Shown one piece after another: positions 45,231-56,779 of a DNA stretch of 64,000 nt. The position numbers were made by a program, and so were the translations under genes. The DNA is taken from assembly GCA_021234155.1 (NCBI GenBank), contig JAJEKV010000024.1, positions 12,002,913-12,066,912 on the forward strand. Reading direction: 5' to 3'. This DNA is from Isoetes taiwanensis. Taxonomy: Eukaryota > Streptophyta > Lycopodiopsida > Isoetales > Isoetaceae. The notes under the pieces were generated by a model. It saw nothing but the letters and a program-made list of their open reading frames with translations, searched no databases and was not told where the DNA came from. Each line of letters begins with the position of its first letter. Positions within the stretch are counted from its first letter, which is position 1.

Positions 45231-45346
45231 TCTTCTACGTACATTTGTTGCAATTGTTTTGCAACTGCACTGTAGATAATAGGACCACATGCTTCTACGT
45301 ACATTTGTTGCAGTTGTTTTGCAATTCCATTGCCTCTGGTATTATC
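45231..45346. repeat. 60-bp tandem duplication
   Basis: CTTCTACGTACATTTGTTGC starts at about 45232 and again at about 45292, directly downstream of the exon-like block ending at 45220. Confidence 0.7.
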
Positions 45347-48329
45347 TCTGTTGCTCGGCTAATATGAGCATAAATGCATGTCTTTCTGTCGTGGCTAACA
45401 TGAGCATGAATGCATGTCTTTCTGTCGTGCATGTTAAACTTTAACAAATCCATGTAACATGTACATACAAATTAAATCGTCATTTTAGAAGTCATGTAAC
45501 ATGTGCAAACAATTTAAATCCTCATAGTAGTTTCGTCCGTGTTCTTTTCATTTTTCTAGCCTTTAATTTCTTGCTTTAAAGATTCTGATGCATAAATTTG
45601 GTGCAGATTGTGATCAATAGCGTGGATGATGCTCATGAACTCATAGATCTCAATATATATTATGGCAGCTGCAATTTGCCAGCTTTTCCTCGAAATTTTG
45701 CATTATAGCATTGTAACTTTGTAACAAAGTGAATCGCGCAGCTTTACAGGGCTGACACTAGAAGAATGTTGACATTCTTGCTATGGGTACAATGTATGTT
45801 GTCAAATCTTCTGGGACATTATAATACAGCTCCTTATTATGAGGATTCTGATTTTGCAGAGGTATCACATGCTTGCAAACAGTGTTTTCAACAAGTAGTG
45901 CATAATCAGAGGTGTCACATGCTTGCAAACAGCGTTTTCAACAAGTATACAGCAGGTAACCTTCTTGCTTGAAGCACTTTTATTAACAAGCATCCATGTT
46001 TCGTTTATGTTAAATCTATGCAGGAGACATTTATAGAAGAAAGCGTCTAGGCAGAGTTATAGTTCAAAGAAGCAAGTCTAAAAGGTTAGTAAGACATGAA
46101 TTTGTCCTAACTTTGGGTTCTAGCATACATTGCATGTTTAATGCATATGTAGGGTTCTGGTATTTCAACATTGATGAAGATCAATCAAGAAATGACATGC
46201 TATTTTTCTATGTTCTCCAAAATTAATCTCAACAAACATATATCTACCTAGCTAGATCTGGTGGAGGGCTTCGTGAATATAATTTAGCAATTTTAAAGTA
46301 CACATTCATTTTCTGAAGCCTTTAGGAAATGGCAGGATGGAGTCACCAGCAATAATGCATTTTATTCAACATATTCAAGGTCAGCATCAAAGTGATCATT
46401 GTCGGCATTCTGGCTGGTGGTTTCCCTTTTACAGTACCAACACTAAATATAAGAAGTTGAAGGCACGTACCTTGCGATGACCTTGAGACAAACAGAAAGG
46501 AATGTAGTAACACCTGCAGCATGACAGGTTTTGCAACTCTTCGTTTTCGCTTTTTTACTATATTAAAGCAGAATTGGGTGGCAAATGGATGTCTGCATAT
46601 TATGCAGCAATCTAGAGGCCCTTAGCTAGCTTTGCAACTACTATTTCATTTATTGGCATGCTGCAAGCAGGTGTTCATGGTCATGTATTCATTATTTCAT
46701 ATTATTTTTGCTCGAAAAATGTAGATTCTATAATGAATTACCTACACTAAGCCAGCCAGCTTTGATGAGATGCACCCAATGAAGATTGTTTAGATAAGTC
46801 CGCCGTAGCGAATGTTTAAGCTTTTAAAGACATCCTTCAATAAATCGTCAAATTTTAGGTACAAAATTCACCTATAAACATTACATTAGTTGCCTGAATT
46901 GCCTCCAGTAGCTTGCATGGATGTATGGCCAATATAATAAGATAGTTTTTTGGATCATGTTGTGAAGTATTCGACAACATCATATGATACATGTATCATA
47001 AATTATTTGACAACCTCGCATGGCCAATATAATAAGATAGTTTGATGAGATGAACCCAATGAAGATTGTTTAGATAAGCCCGCCGCCGTAACGAATGTTT
47101 AAGCTTTTAAAGACGTCCTTCAATAAATCGTCAAATTTTAAGTACAAAACTCACCTATAAACATTATATTAGTTGCCTGAATTGCCTCCAGTAGCTTGCA
47201 TGGATGTATGGCCAACATAATAAGATAGTTTTATAGTGATTTGCAACCTTTTGGATCATGTTGTGAAGTATTCGACAACCTCATATGATCATGTCATGAA
47301 TTATTTGACAACCTCGCATGGCCAATATAATAGTGATTCGCAACCTTTTGGATCATGTTGTGAAGTATTCGACAACCTCATACAATCATGTCATGAATTA
47401 TTTGACAACCTCATACAAGAATGCTTCCAATTTTTTAACATATAAAATCGAGACTTTTGTCGGAATATGTGACTTATCAATATCCTAAAAGTATTTAATT
47501 GTTGTTTCAGTATTGTATTTAGAATCATGAGCATATCACAATCCTTCCCCCATTGCTTTCTTCGCCTCTAGGTAATATTTGTACCTATGCCTGCCAATGC
47601 TATGCATCGTCACTTTAAGCTTTGCAAATTAAGATTTCAATATTTTTTGGTTTCTTAAAAAGACTCAAAGCCAATGTGTGTGTGTGTTGATGTCAAAGAA
47701 ACACTTAGTATTGACAATGATCAAAAGTTATATATAACCACCTTCTTGCCTATAAAATAGAAGAGAAAATTTTTGGACTCTATAGATTTCCTTTTTTTAC
47801 TAAACACTGAGTCGTTATATTACATCTTGGTGTATGTCAATCAAAAGCATATTGGTGACATGTAATTATATTTGTGCTACACAAAGCTCATTTCGAATGA
47901 ACAAGATACTTATGACACTTATGACTGTATGTACATTGAGAGCTTCATCATTAATGTAGAAAGGAAGTGAAAATAGGTAAAGTAACTAATAGACTCACCA
48001 CTGATATTTCCGAATCAAAATAAATAGAACATTATTCTTTATTGTTATAATGATCAATTTGTGAATGTAGTCAATGCCTCAATCAAGGGATGGAGTATGC
48101 CAGAAGTGGCATCTTCACATTTCTATCTATTTCAGATTATGATGCATTTCACCATGAAGCTGAAGGCGTCTCCTTTGGCATTTCTATTGCACAACAAATC
48201 AACTCAAAACATGCAATAATGCTCCTCATACCCACACTCACATTCACACCTTCCTCTATTTTCGGCATCATGTCAAAAACACCCTTTCAAATGTTAGTTA
48301 AGCCCGGCAACGCCGGGCACCATAACTAG

Positions 48330-48483
48330 TTTGAGTAGGATAAGATGGTCTGCTATATCCATTTACTAGGCTATTTCTTAACTTCATGTTTATTTAACTC
48401 TGATATCCCTTACGACTACGACTTCAAGGTTCATATTTATATTTAGCCATTTAATCAAGCATTGCATCCCTTATGCTACCTTG
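48330..48483. other. Short gap between Helitron 2 and Ty3 remnant
   Basis: AT-rich, nothing recognised. Confidence 0.4.
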
Positions 48484-51445
48484 CTAGTCCTTATAGCTCC
48501 ACAAGAAAATACACTTGAACTTCTCGAAAAGTCGGACAGCTTTTTTTCTCAAAAATGTGGAGAGAGACCCGCGGCCAAATGAATTGGTTGATTTGACCCA
48601 AATCGATAATCTCCACCTCAAGAGTTTAGATGTGTGGAATACTCTCAGCATCCGTAGCCTGATGGGCCAGAGGCTGTAGCAGAACAAGTGGTGTTGCACT
48701 AGTAATGGTGAAGAACAAAGGTGTTTGTGCTAGATCAACCAAAGGTTTGTGCATAAGAGTGGCAGTATCCTCAGAAGAATTAGCGTGCTCTGGCTCCTCA
48801 AGAGAAGGCACGAGATTAACCTGATGACAAGGTGCCAAGTAAGGATCAAACAAGTTGGCTACCGCGTGATCTTGATCCATATTCATGATACCCCAAGGAT
48901 CAACATGTTCGGGATAAGCCGACAAAGGCAGTTCAGTAGCAAGAGCTTGGTACTTGATAGGTATTGTCTACATCATCCATATCACTATCAGACAAGAATG
49001 GTTCCGCCTGTTCCACGACAATGAGTTGTCCAATTTCCAGATCCATAGTGGCATTCAAGTGATAATCAGTGATTACCAGTTGATCAGTAGCCCAATAGTG
49101 GATACTCTTGGATTGTCTAAGGAAAGGACAACCCATAAGCATTTCATAATCACCTGGATCTTCTTCTGCTCTCCAAACACTAAATTCCAGGGGAGAACTT
49201 TAGATCACCAATGATAATGGTCAGTTGTGGGGTAATCCCTGAGGACGCGTGATGTGACCATTAGCAAGTTTGATGTCATAAGGAGCACGATATAACTGTT
49301 TGATGCCTAATTGGTACCGAAGTTTATCCGTGATAAAATTAACAACACTTCCTCCGTCGATCTAGACATGGTTGACTTGCTGATTTTCCACGGTAGCATG
49401 AACAATGGGTGTGGAAGTGGTCAAGGCTCCTATGAGAACAATAAGCAAAGGTAACTGTTCCCAAAGAGCAGGACAAAGTTTGATTATAGTGGATAAACTG
49501 AGAGGAATCTTGATCTTGGAAAGTTCCTCTTAGAGTTCCAAAGGGATACTGGTCGCAGCACTGGTCGTGTCCATAGAGGCAGGCTCCATGGGTAAGGAAG
49601 CTATGATTTCCTTTAGAAGCTCATCTTCAGCAGCAATGTTTGGATATGTGTGAGTGCATGGTGGCAGTGTGGAGGCAGAAGGGTCAACACCGTGTATCTG
49701 AGCACGGGTGATAGCATGAACATTTGCAAGTATACGGCATTTAGCTGCTTGGATGAGGTAAAGGATACTCTGATGAACTTTGGGCATAACATGAGGCATG
49801 AAGTTTTCAAGATCAAGCATAAAATGAACCGTTTTGGTGTTAGAATCCGCAGGGGTAGTGTCAACCGCATAGGCAGGCAGTGTGTCCTGAGGGGTGAGCG
49901 GGTAAGGGCGAGTATCATGGGCTTGGCATGATGCCAACCCAACCCAATTGGAATGTCAAATTGGAGGATTTAAAGTCTGATAAATTTTTTCTTGAGCCTG
50001 TTAGTCTAAAGTGGCCTGAGGAGTGGCCTGTGTACGTTGTTGTTGCTGCTGAGGGGCCTAGGACAATCTCTTCAGCATGGGTCGGGGATCCTGTTTACCA
50101 TTAGCCATCCGTAGTTGATAGGCAGCGAACTGCTATGTGGTTGGTATCAGGTAACTGGGCTTGAACTTTATGAAGTTGATGGCACATCATAGTAGTATGT
50201 TCCCATTCTTTACAATGATAGCATGATGCTTTAACAGGATCAAAAGATTGCCGTGAAGACTGGTCGCGCTACTGCTGGCTTTACTGAGGTGTAGTTTGTA
50301 CCTGGAAGACCATTTTTTGGCGGAAGGGCACGGGGTTAGCACGCGTGCATTCTTCCATGGTGTGATTACATGTATTGCACCTTTTGTAATAAGGAAGTCC
50401 ATTTGTAGAATTACATTCATTAGCAAGATGGCCTTGATACTTACAAAGATGGCACCAGATTTTACTGCCTTGCGGTGATTGAGAGTGTTGAGGGGTCACC
50501 GAGGTGTGGGGGATCACAATTGGCAGCGTAACTGTGAAGGGAACACCCCTAGAAGACACATTAACCGAATGATTCACTAATTCAATGGCCTGAGCCAAAG
50601 TTTTGGAACGTAAATACTTGATCGTGAGACAAATAGCTGGGGCAACCCTTGTAGAAACCATACTAAAATTTGGCTTTGCGTGGGACATTTTTTCAGTTTG
50701 CGGACAAGAATAAGCAGACGGTCAGCAAAGTCACGGGCAGACTCCATGGCCTGTTGTTGAAGGTCATTGAGATGTTTGATCATCATCCAAAGAATCGTAA
50801 TGAACCCCCCGTGACCGTAGTAGGTGGTATCATAGAGAAGTCTGGGAGTCCAAGTTTGTTGTCTGGAAGTGGAGCAACAAGGCAGCCATCAGGATCAAGA
50901 GTGAGGTCACCAATATTGTATACATTAACAGGAGATTGCAGAGTGGGCGAAGATGGAAACTCATTAACATAAGTGGAACAAAAAGAGATATGAGAATAGA
51001 CATGCCATATTGCGATGAAGATGGTTGTGAAGGATTAGGTGTTGGCATGGGCGGAATATGAACATAAGTGCTTTCAGGAGTCTGAAAGTATGGTGGAGTC
51101 GAACGAACAAGGGTTTGATGAGGCGATTGTGGTTGGAAACAATTGCGACAATGCGTTGGGGATCCTAGACGTGAAGAAACCCTAGGTGTGAGGGGTGCTA
51201 AATGAGTGTGTGAGCATGGGCGACCCCCTTCAATATCATAATCTCCATAATAGGAATCACGAACAGCATCCCGGCACTGTTGTCGGGCCAAACGAGCAGC
51301 AATTTGGCTGAGAAGCTCTTATTGAGTAAAAGTTGGAAAAGACATCGTAAGAAAAGGAACTAGTACCCGGCAATCGACGACAGTATTCGGGGTTTGGATT
51401 CGGGAGAGCTTGTAAAATGATCCTGCTTGAGGACCTTGTTGTCAA
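48484..51445 (-). pseudogene. Decayed Ty3-type gag-protease
   Basis: Minus-strand remains of a Ty3/Gypsy polyprotein spread over several frames with stops. Order from 51445 downward: a Pro/Ser-rich N-terminal gag part; capsid sequence (LNDLQQQAMESARDFADRLL ... KTLAQAIELVNHSVN); CX2CX4HX4C zinc knuckles (CHLCKYQGHLANEC near 50450 and CYHCKEWEHTTMMC near 50200); a retropepsin with IDGGSVVNFI (near 49345) and MGCPFLRQSKSIHYW (near 49100); and the start of reverse transcriptase (FEKFKCIFLWSYKD, near 48490). The DGGS active site resembles plant Tat/Athila-type proteases, not the DSGA of Copia. The rest of pol is absent, cut near 48484, and neither LTR was found. Confidence 0.8.
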
Positions 51446-53304
51446 ACAAGCAACTCCTCAACAAAGTGTGTCACGCGGGATTCACTAATAGAACATAATA
51501 TAGTTTGCCACGTTTTTTGTAACGAAAAATACATTAATGAGTATTTTTTTTCTTTGCGTCATAAATGGTAATTTGTAACCCGTTACCGATGAAAAACCAC
51601 TTGTAACATGTTACAAAACATATCATTCTGTAATGCATTACAAAGATCTTATTTTGTAACACTACTAATACGATATTTGTGACGAGTAATAAAATTTAAA
51701 TCATCGTTGTTGCGCGTCACAAATTATAATTTTTATATTACATGCATTTGCATTTATCATGTGCCACAAGTGATTTGTACCATAGTACATTGTCACAGGT
51801 GTCAATTACAAATAATTAAATTCAAAAAAAAAAAAAAAAGGGGAATGAGCACCTCCAAGGAGCAAAACAAACACTAAAAAATTGATTACATGATTAAAAA
51901 AATAATGTATATAAAATATATGGATCAAACTGTTTCAACATGTTTGTGTAGCGTAACTACTGCCCCTATCATCATCTCCATCGAAATAATCCCGACGCCG
52001 CGCATTTCATCATCATGTACGCCAAGTGGGATGCTATTATCAGCAGAATCCATATTAGGAGGATCAAGATCGCCCATCCTTCATCACCTATTATCGCCAT
52101 AATTCTCTGCAAAAGAATTATGATTTTATTGAATTGTGCTTGGTCAAGTGTTGGCTCTTTTACATATTTTTGGTACTGAAATAAAAATAATAAAGAAGAT
52201 TTGTTAGCTTTTATGTTTACTCAAATAGTACAAAAAAAGGAGGGGGGGATTAGGAAACTTACAAACTTCGTGTCAAATGTAAGCTCACCACCACTTCCAA
52301 CTCGATGGGCCACACCAGTACCTTCCATTCTAGTACTGTAGCATAACCACTTCAATGAAATTCTTAAATAATAAATAAGATACATCAAGTAATTGTAGGA
52401 CTTACGCAATAGCTGCTTTTTGTTGTGCATTCCGATCACCTGCCTTATCCAACTGGGCTTTTCTAATTGCCCACTCGTAAAACTCATCACTTGCTCACTT
52501 CTCCAAAGACATACTAGCTTTTTGCTTGCTTCTATAACGGGGTGTCCTAAAAAACATAGAATTGAAACGTGAGTTTCAACTCTAACAATGTATAAACACT
52601 TCTAAAACATCAAATTACTTTTTTTTTTATTGAGGGTCACTAAAACATCAAATTACATTAAACATGATGCATTGCTATTTTATTTTGTAAATTTCTATAT
52701 GGTTACCTCTAAATGTCGGACATCTTGCGCTTCACTTCAGAGTTATCAAATCCAACTCCATGCTGGGTCTTTAGGGTGCTCAATACCTAAGTCGTTACCA
52801 ACTTCTTGATATCACTAAATAACAATAAACATATCTAGTTACAAACTTACATTTTCAATGTGTGATCTATTTTGTTGGTTCATGTGCTTTATGTGGTTCA
52901 TTACAGTAAAACACATCCTTTGCGATCCTCTTTATCGATATTGCCAAAACCCTTAACCTATGTCCAATTTTTTGCTTCTCTAGATTGCTTTTAGCTATTG
53001 GAGGAAGACTCAATGTATCTTGTATATCTTTTGTGTCTGATTCATATTTACAGATTCCAATCTAGAAAGCAACCAACAAGCAGTATCATAAGAAAGGAAC
53101 AAGAAATAAAGGAAGCAAAATACAAAAAGTATAATATGCTACCTGCACAAGCTGCTCCTCGAATGAAGATGGGGGGGGTGTTGTGGCCTCACTCCACCTC
53201 TAGAACCTGTGGAAGTCATAGGTGCTGGATTTGCTGAATTTATAGGATCCGTCAATGTAGGACCTATAGGGGAGGTGATGTCATTCCCTAGGTAGGACAA
53301 TACT
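51446..53304. other. Non-coding stretch with palindromic GTAAC repeats
   Basis: About 51510-51730 has repeated, partly palindromic units such as TGTAACATGTTACAAA, TGTAATGCATTACAAA and TTTGTGACGAGTAAT, like the subterminal repeats of a cut-and-paste transposon. On the minus strand, 52300-52550 has two exon-like pieces with good GTAAG donors (EFYEWAIRKAQLDKAGDRNA in a shifted frame; GTGVAHRVGSGGELTF). They might come from a CACTA-type transposase, but I cannot assign them. The histone-bearing LTR element interrupts this region at 53305. Confidence 0.4.
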
Positions 53305-53309
53305 GTCTT

Positions 53310-54854
53310 TGTGACGTTCCAGCACAGTATATAGTCCCAGGACATATACTGTACTGCCCCGTCACGCGTGCACGCCACTCCGACCGACGTGTACGCCAAC
53401 GGATAGCCAGGTGAGTAGCCCTTGGGGGCAACTTGCTAGATATGTTCACATGTTATTAATGTGCACATGTGCACATTAATGTGGGCACACCTTTCCATGT
53501 TGGCATATTTTGCCACCTAGCCATTAAAGGCAAGTGGGGCCTTTTCAATTATCCCACATGCCAAAATGGGTAATTGAAAACCCTAGCCTAAACCCCATGT
53601 CTATTTAGGGTAGAAAAACCCTAGCTTGCTAGTTTTTCGTCCTTAGGGTTTTAGAGCTCTGTTTTGGCTGCCCCAGGAGCCAAAACCGACTCCCACGCCT
53701 GCCTTAGCGATTGCGCCATCGGTTCCCCGAATTGATCAGCTCAGCGGGATGGTTGAACTTCGGTCAGGGGAGGAGCCACTCAAGGATCAGTATTTGGTCA
53801 ATTTAATAGCTTAAACCATCTTCTAGTCATGGAATCGGTGGGGTTTAGACTATTAAATTGCCCATAGCAGCTATCTAGATCGATCTCGGACACTAACTAA
53901 AGAACCTAACTCTATGATTAGATCTAGTTCCTTAGTTCTTACGTGATGTATTTGGATGATGTATCTCTGTGAACTCCTCGTTATTGGGAAGGGGGTAGAG
54001 GCCCTAAAGCTTGTAGTTGATGCTCCTAGAGTAGCCTCTCTAGCACACTATAGATTCGCCTGTGGTACAAGAGCCACACCAGGTTGTGGGTGAAGGGGCC
54101 GACCGGGCCGGTGAAGGAGGTTCATGTTCTCGACTCTTGAGCGATCCCCGGTGTGTAAGGCCTCACGGGGATCATTGTGACTAGGCCTAATGGCTTACCA
54201 CCGAGTCGCGGGGTAAGGCATGGGCTCGACACACCCGTGAAGTGGTGTACACTTTCCAGTGGGTTCAGTCGAATACGGGCGGTGGCCCTCTAGTCACCTT
54301 GAGTCAGTATGTAGATCTCTGGAGGGAGTGAACCTACCTGCCCCATCGGGCTGGGGTGATGAACCCGGGAATAGCCCTTCGGCTATGCATCCGTGAACTC
54401 TGATCCCACACTTTTCACCTACTCTACAAAGTGTGCAATGGAGGGGCGGATGGAGTGGACAACCCTATGCCATGTTCTATGCCAGCCAAATCCATTGCCA
54501 TGAATTCTGTCTGCAATGAACTCTGGAGACCCAAGCCGTCAGTCATCCCCTTGAGTCTGAGCCTTGGGTAGGATTCCCTATGTGATGTGCTGACCATTGT
54601 GTATGCAGATGTTGATATACCACCCTTCTGGGTGGATGGAGGATTATGTTGTGTACTGACATGTATGTTTACGCTTCGCTGCCTAGGTAGGCCCCCGAGG
54701 GAGGCAGGGGTAGAATGACACCTTCACTCTTCCCACCGGGACTGGCACGCGCAAAGGATACGTGGAGGGCCCTGTATCAGCATGGAGCTGGTGCGGGGGA
54801 AGAACTCTTGTTTGTATACGGTGAGAGCACCGTATACGAGTAGGGGACGTCACA
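53310..54854 (+). repeat. 5' LTR of the histone-bearing element
   Basis: 1,545 bp, TGTGACGTTCC to GGGGACGTCACA. Near its end, GTATACGGTG (54814-54823) and CACCGTATAC (54828-54837) make a perfect 10-bp hairpin with loop AGAG. Short ORFs in the LTR have no protein features. Confidence 0.9.
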
Positions 54855-54855
54855 G

Positions 54856-54867
54856 TGGTATCAGAGC
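54856..54867 (+). other. Primer-binding site (initiator Met tRNA)
   Basis: TGGTATCAGAGC one base after the 5' LTR, the same primer site as in the Copia element. Confidence 0.9.
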
Positions 54868-55057
54868 AATGTTCTTGGAGACCAAGAGCAAAGCACTGGC
54901 CATGCTCCCAGTAGTACTAACTTGATAGGATCCTCAAGCCTCGAAAAGTGGGAAATTTTTTTCTCATCTTAGTAGTTTATGCTAAGCTAGTAACAATTAA
55001 GTGAATTGGAATCTAACAAGATTAAAAAGAATGAGCCAAAATTTCCCAAGTGAGGTG

Positions 55058-55124
55058 GTCTCACAGCTCGCGCTTGGTCAAAGAACTAAAAGTTAGTTTT
55101 GAAGCGAGGCGCAAGCTGTGAGAC
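55058..55124 (+). promoter_or_regulatory. 67-nt hairpin, copy 1
   Basis: The arms GTCTCACAGCTCGCGCTTGG and (inverted) GTCTCACAGCTTGCGCCTCG pair over about 20 bp. The loop itself holds a small AACTAAAAGTTAGTT palindrome. It is the first of four copies, two before each histone-like ORF. The placement upstream of TATA boxes suggests a regulatory or chromatin role; this is inferred. Confidence 0.8.
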
Positions 55125-55247
55125 ATTGAGCCAAAAACACCAAAACATGATGAATTTGAGAAAAGTAATGTGGTAAGGCTAGTTCTAAGGTAGGATTTAA
55201 TTAGAATGGCATGTTTTAATGACCAAAATAACTATAAATGTATGAGA

Positions 55248-55312
55248 TCTCACAGCTCGCGCCTGGTCTAAAAACTAAACATTAGTTTTTGAGCGAGGCG
55301 CAAGCTGTGAGA
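55248..55312 (+). promoter_or_regulatory. 67-nt hairpin, copy 2
   Basis: Same hairpin (TCTCACAGCTCGCGCCTGG ... AGGCGCAAGCTGTGAGA) with a variant inner palindrome, 104 bases upstream of the first TATA box. Confidence 0.8.
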
Positions 55313-55415
55313 CCAATAGGTAGAAAAAGTCTGAAATAAGTGTAAATTTTAACTAAGTAGGTGCCTTAGCATGTTAAATGGAGCAACTTGAGTTTTAACC
55401 TAAAATTTCCCAAGC

Positions 55416-55424
55416 TATAAATAG
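55416..55424 (+). promoter_or_regulatory. TATA box of the H3-like gene
   Basis: TATAAATAG, 110 bases before the ATG at 55526. The same 9-mer precedes the second histone-like ORF at a similar distance (122 bases). Confidence 0.65.
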
Positions 55425-55525
55425 ATGTAAACCCCACCTCATTTTCTCGTCCCAGCCCTAGAAATCCGCTCTTCCCCACTTAGGCGATCTTTGGGCGCTT
55501 TTATCCGATCGACGATCCGTAAAGC

Positions 55526-56779
55526 ATGGCCCGAACCAAACAGACCGCCAGGAAGCGTCGCCCAGGCGAAACCACCAGCGCCACTGATACGGAAATCATT
55601 CGGAAGATGCTTCGCGAGAGGCTCGCGAGAGGGGGTCGTTCGCCTTCGGACGAAGAGCAGGACACGTCCGATCTGATCGACGTCTTCAACCAGCAGGTGG
55701 AGCAGGACGACGCAGCATCACCAACCTCCATGGACGAGGAGACAAGGGAGGTATATGAAGAAATAGAGCGGGAGATCCGGCAGCAGGAACGAGCAGAAGA
55801 CCATTCGGAAGCAGCCACGGAGATCCTCGAGCAGGAAGAGCAGGTGACAGGTCTGGAGCCAGCAGAGGAAGCAGACCTTAGAAGGTTCATCAGAAAGTAC
55901 GAGCGCCGGGAGAAGAGGAGGGAAGACAAAAAGAGGAAAAGGGAGGAAGAGGAACAGAAGGCAGCAGAAGACAAAAAGAAGGCGAAGGGGAAGTTCTTGG
56001 ATAGCACAAGGAGGACGAAGGACTGCCCGCCAAGGAAGAGGCCGAACCCCAAGATCGTCATCAAGGAGCGGCAAGCCGACGAACCTCCGAACCCCTCCGA
56101 CGACTCTTCTGATGAAGACTTCAACCCTAATGCTGCAGGTGGAAGCTCTTCTAAGCACCCGGGCGACGAACAGGTAGTGCCTGACCAGCCAGCACCTGAG
56201 CAACCCCAGCAAGATCAAGTGCAGGAACCCCCTGAGTACCCGGCATGGGATAGAAAGAAGCAACCATGACCTGCCCGGGAAGCCTACGTCACCGACAGGG
56301 TAAAGATTTACGAGAGGAAGATGAGGGAGCATGAGGCCTACATGAAGAAATGGGAGGCCTACAATAAGTATTACGAAGAAAACAGGGTCCCGTTTATTGA
56401 AGGAGGACGGCCAACAAAGCAGCAGACTTTGAAGCCGCCACCACCGAAGCCCAAGGTCCCCAAGCCACCACCCAAGAAGAAGGTAGACAGGAAGGAGGTG
56501 GAGAGGAGAGCGCTGAGAGAGATTAGGCACTTCCAGCGCAGCTACGGACTTCTCATCCCTCGTGCCCCTTTTGCTCGGTTAGTGCGAGAAGTGATGCAGG
56601 CTTACAGGACAGACTTCAGAGTCACGGACGAGGCACTGCTAGCAATGCAAGAAGCGGCCGAGGCAAAGATAGTGCAACATTTCGAGGATTCAACAGCCTG
56701 CACTGTCCACGCCAAGCGGGTAACCCTAATGCGACAAGACATGAGCCTTGCGACCCGCATAAAGGGAGAACGCCCTTAG
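55526..56779 (+). CDS. Long histone H3-like protein (one in-frame TGA)
   Basis: A 418-codon frame including the final stop, with one internal TGA at codon 248 (56267-56269). Residues 1-10, MARTKQTARK, equal the start of canonical histone H3, with K4, R8 and K9 kept and S10 replaced by Arg. Residues about 11-325 are an insert absent from normal H3: acidic, Glu/Lys-rich likely coiled coil, then a Pro/Lys-rich stretch (PKVPKPPPKKK). Residues about 325-417 are a full H3 histone fold: ALREIRHFQRS (alpha-N), LLIPRAPFARLVREV (alpha-1), EALLAMQEAAEA (alpha-2), CTVHAKRVTLM (loop 2/alpha-3) and ending IKGERP, as in H3. HFQ, LLIP and EALLA recall plant CENH3, but loop 1 has the canonical H3 length. Canonical H3 is about 135 aa. 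Its own TATA box and hairpins suggest independent transcription. The TGA may be a CGA to TGA decay change. Confidence 0.88.

Larger units (their letters stand above)
43053..46084 (+). pseudogene. Exon-like gene pieces captured in Helitron 2
   Basis: Blocks with plausible splice sites, all in plus orientation: 43053-43152 (MASENGAFNLRDRKKALELP), 43265-43430 ([20 protein letters not shown]; helical), 45053-45092 (MEPQAKHMLQIL), 45166-45220 (LDVLIQSSLIFEDLLPLL), 45607-about 45652 (IVINSVDDAHELIDLN), 45742-45861 (LYRADTRRMLTFLLWVQCML) and 46024-46084 (GDIYRRKRLGRVIVQRSKSK). The first two do not join in an open phase, and a hAT insertion separates the second from the third. I do not recognise the protein. 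The splice-like spacing argues for capture of a genomic segment of one host gene. Confidence 0.45.
42642..48329 (+). mobile_element. Helitron 2, non-autonomous, with captured sequence
   Basis: Starts TCTCCTATCCTATTG after a host A (42641). It ends GCCCGGC-AAC-GCCGGGC-ACCATAACTAG (to 48329) before T. About 150 bases at the left and 1.7 kb at the right match Helitron 1. The middle part is unique and holds a series of exon-like blocks with splice signals (43053-46084) and a nested hAT element (44089-44919). A segment of about 280 bases starting TTTGATGAGATG is tandemly duplicated (46761 and 47041), and a shorter unit near 47250-47420 is also duplicated. No Helitron Rep/helicase is encoded, so it must be moved in trans. 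Confidence 0.85.

Noticed and set aside
55501-56530. Long minus-strand ORFs opposite the H3-like gene
   Set aside because: They are antisense shadows of a G/A-rich coding strand; the plus frame encodes an unmistakable H3 tail and fold.
55526-56779. Calling the H3-like protein a centromeric CENH3
   Set aside because: Some residues (HFQ, LLIP, EALLA) recall CENH3, but loop 1 has canonical H3 length and the tail is the canonical ARTKQTARK, so only H3-like is supported.
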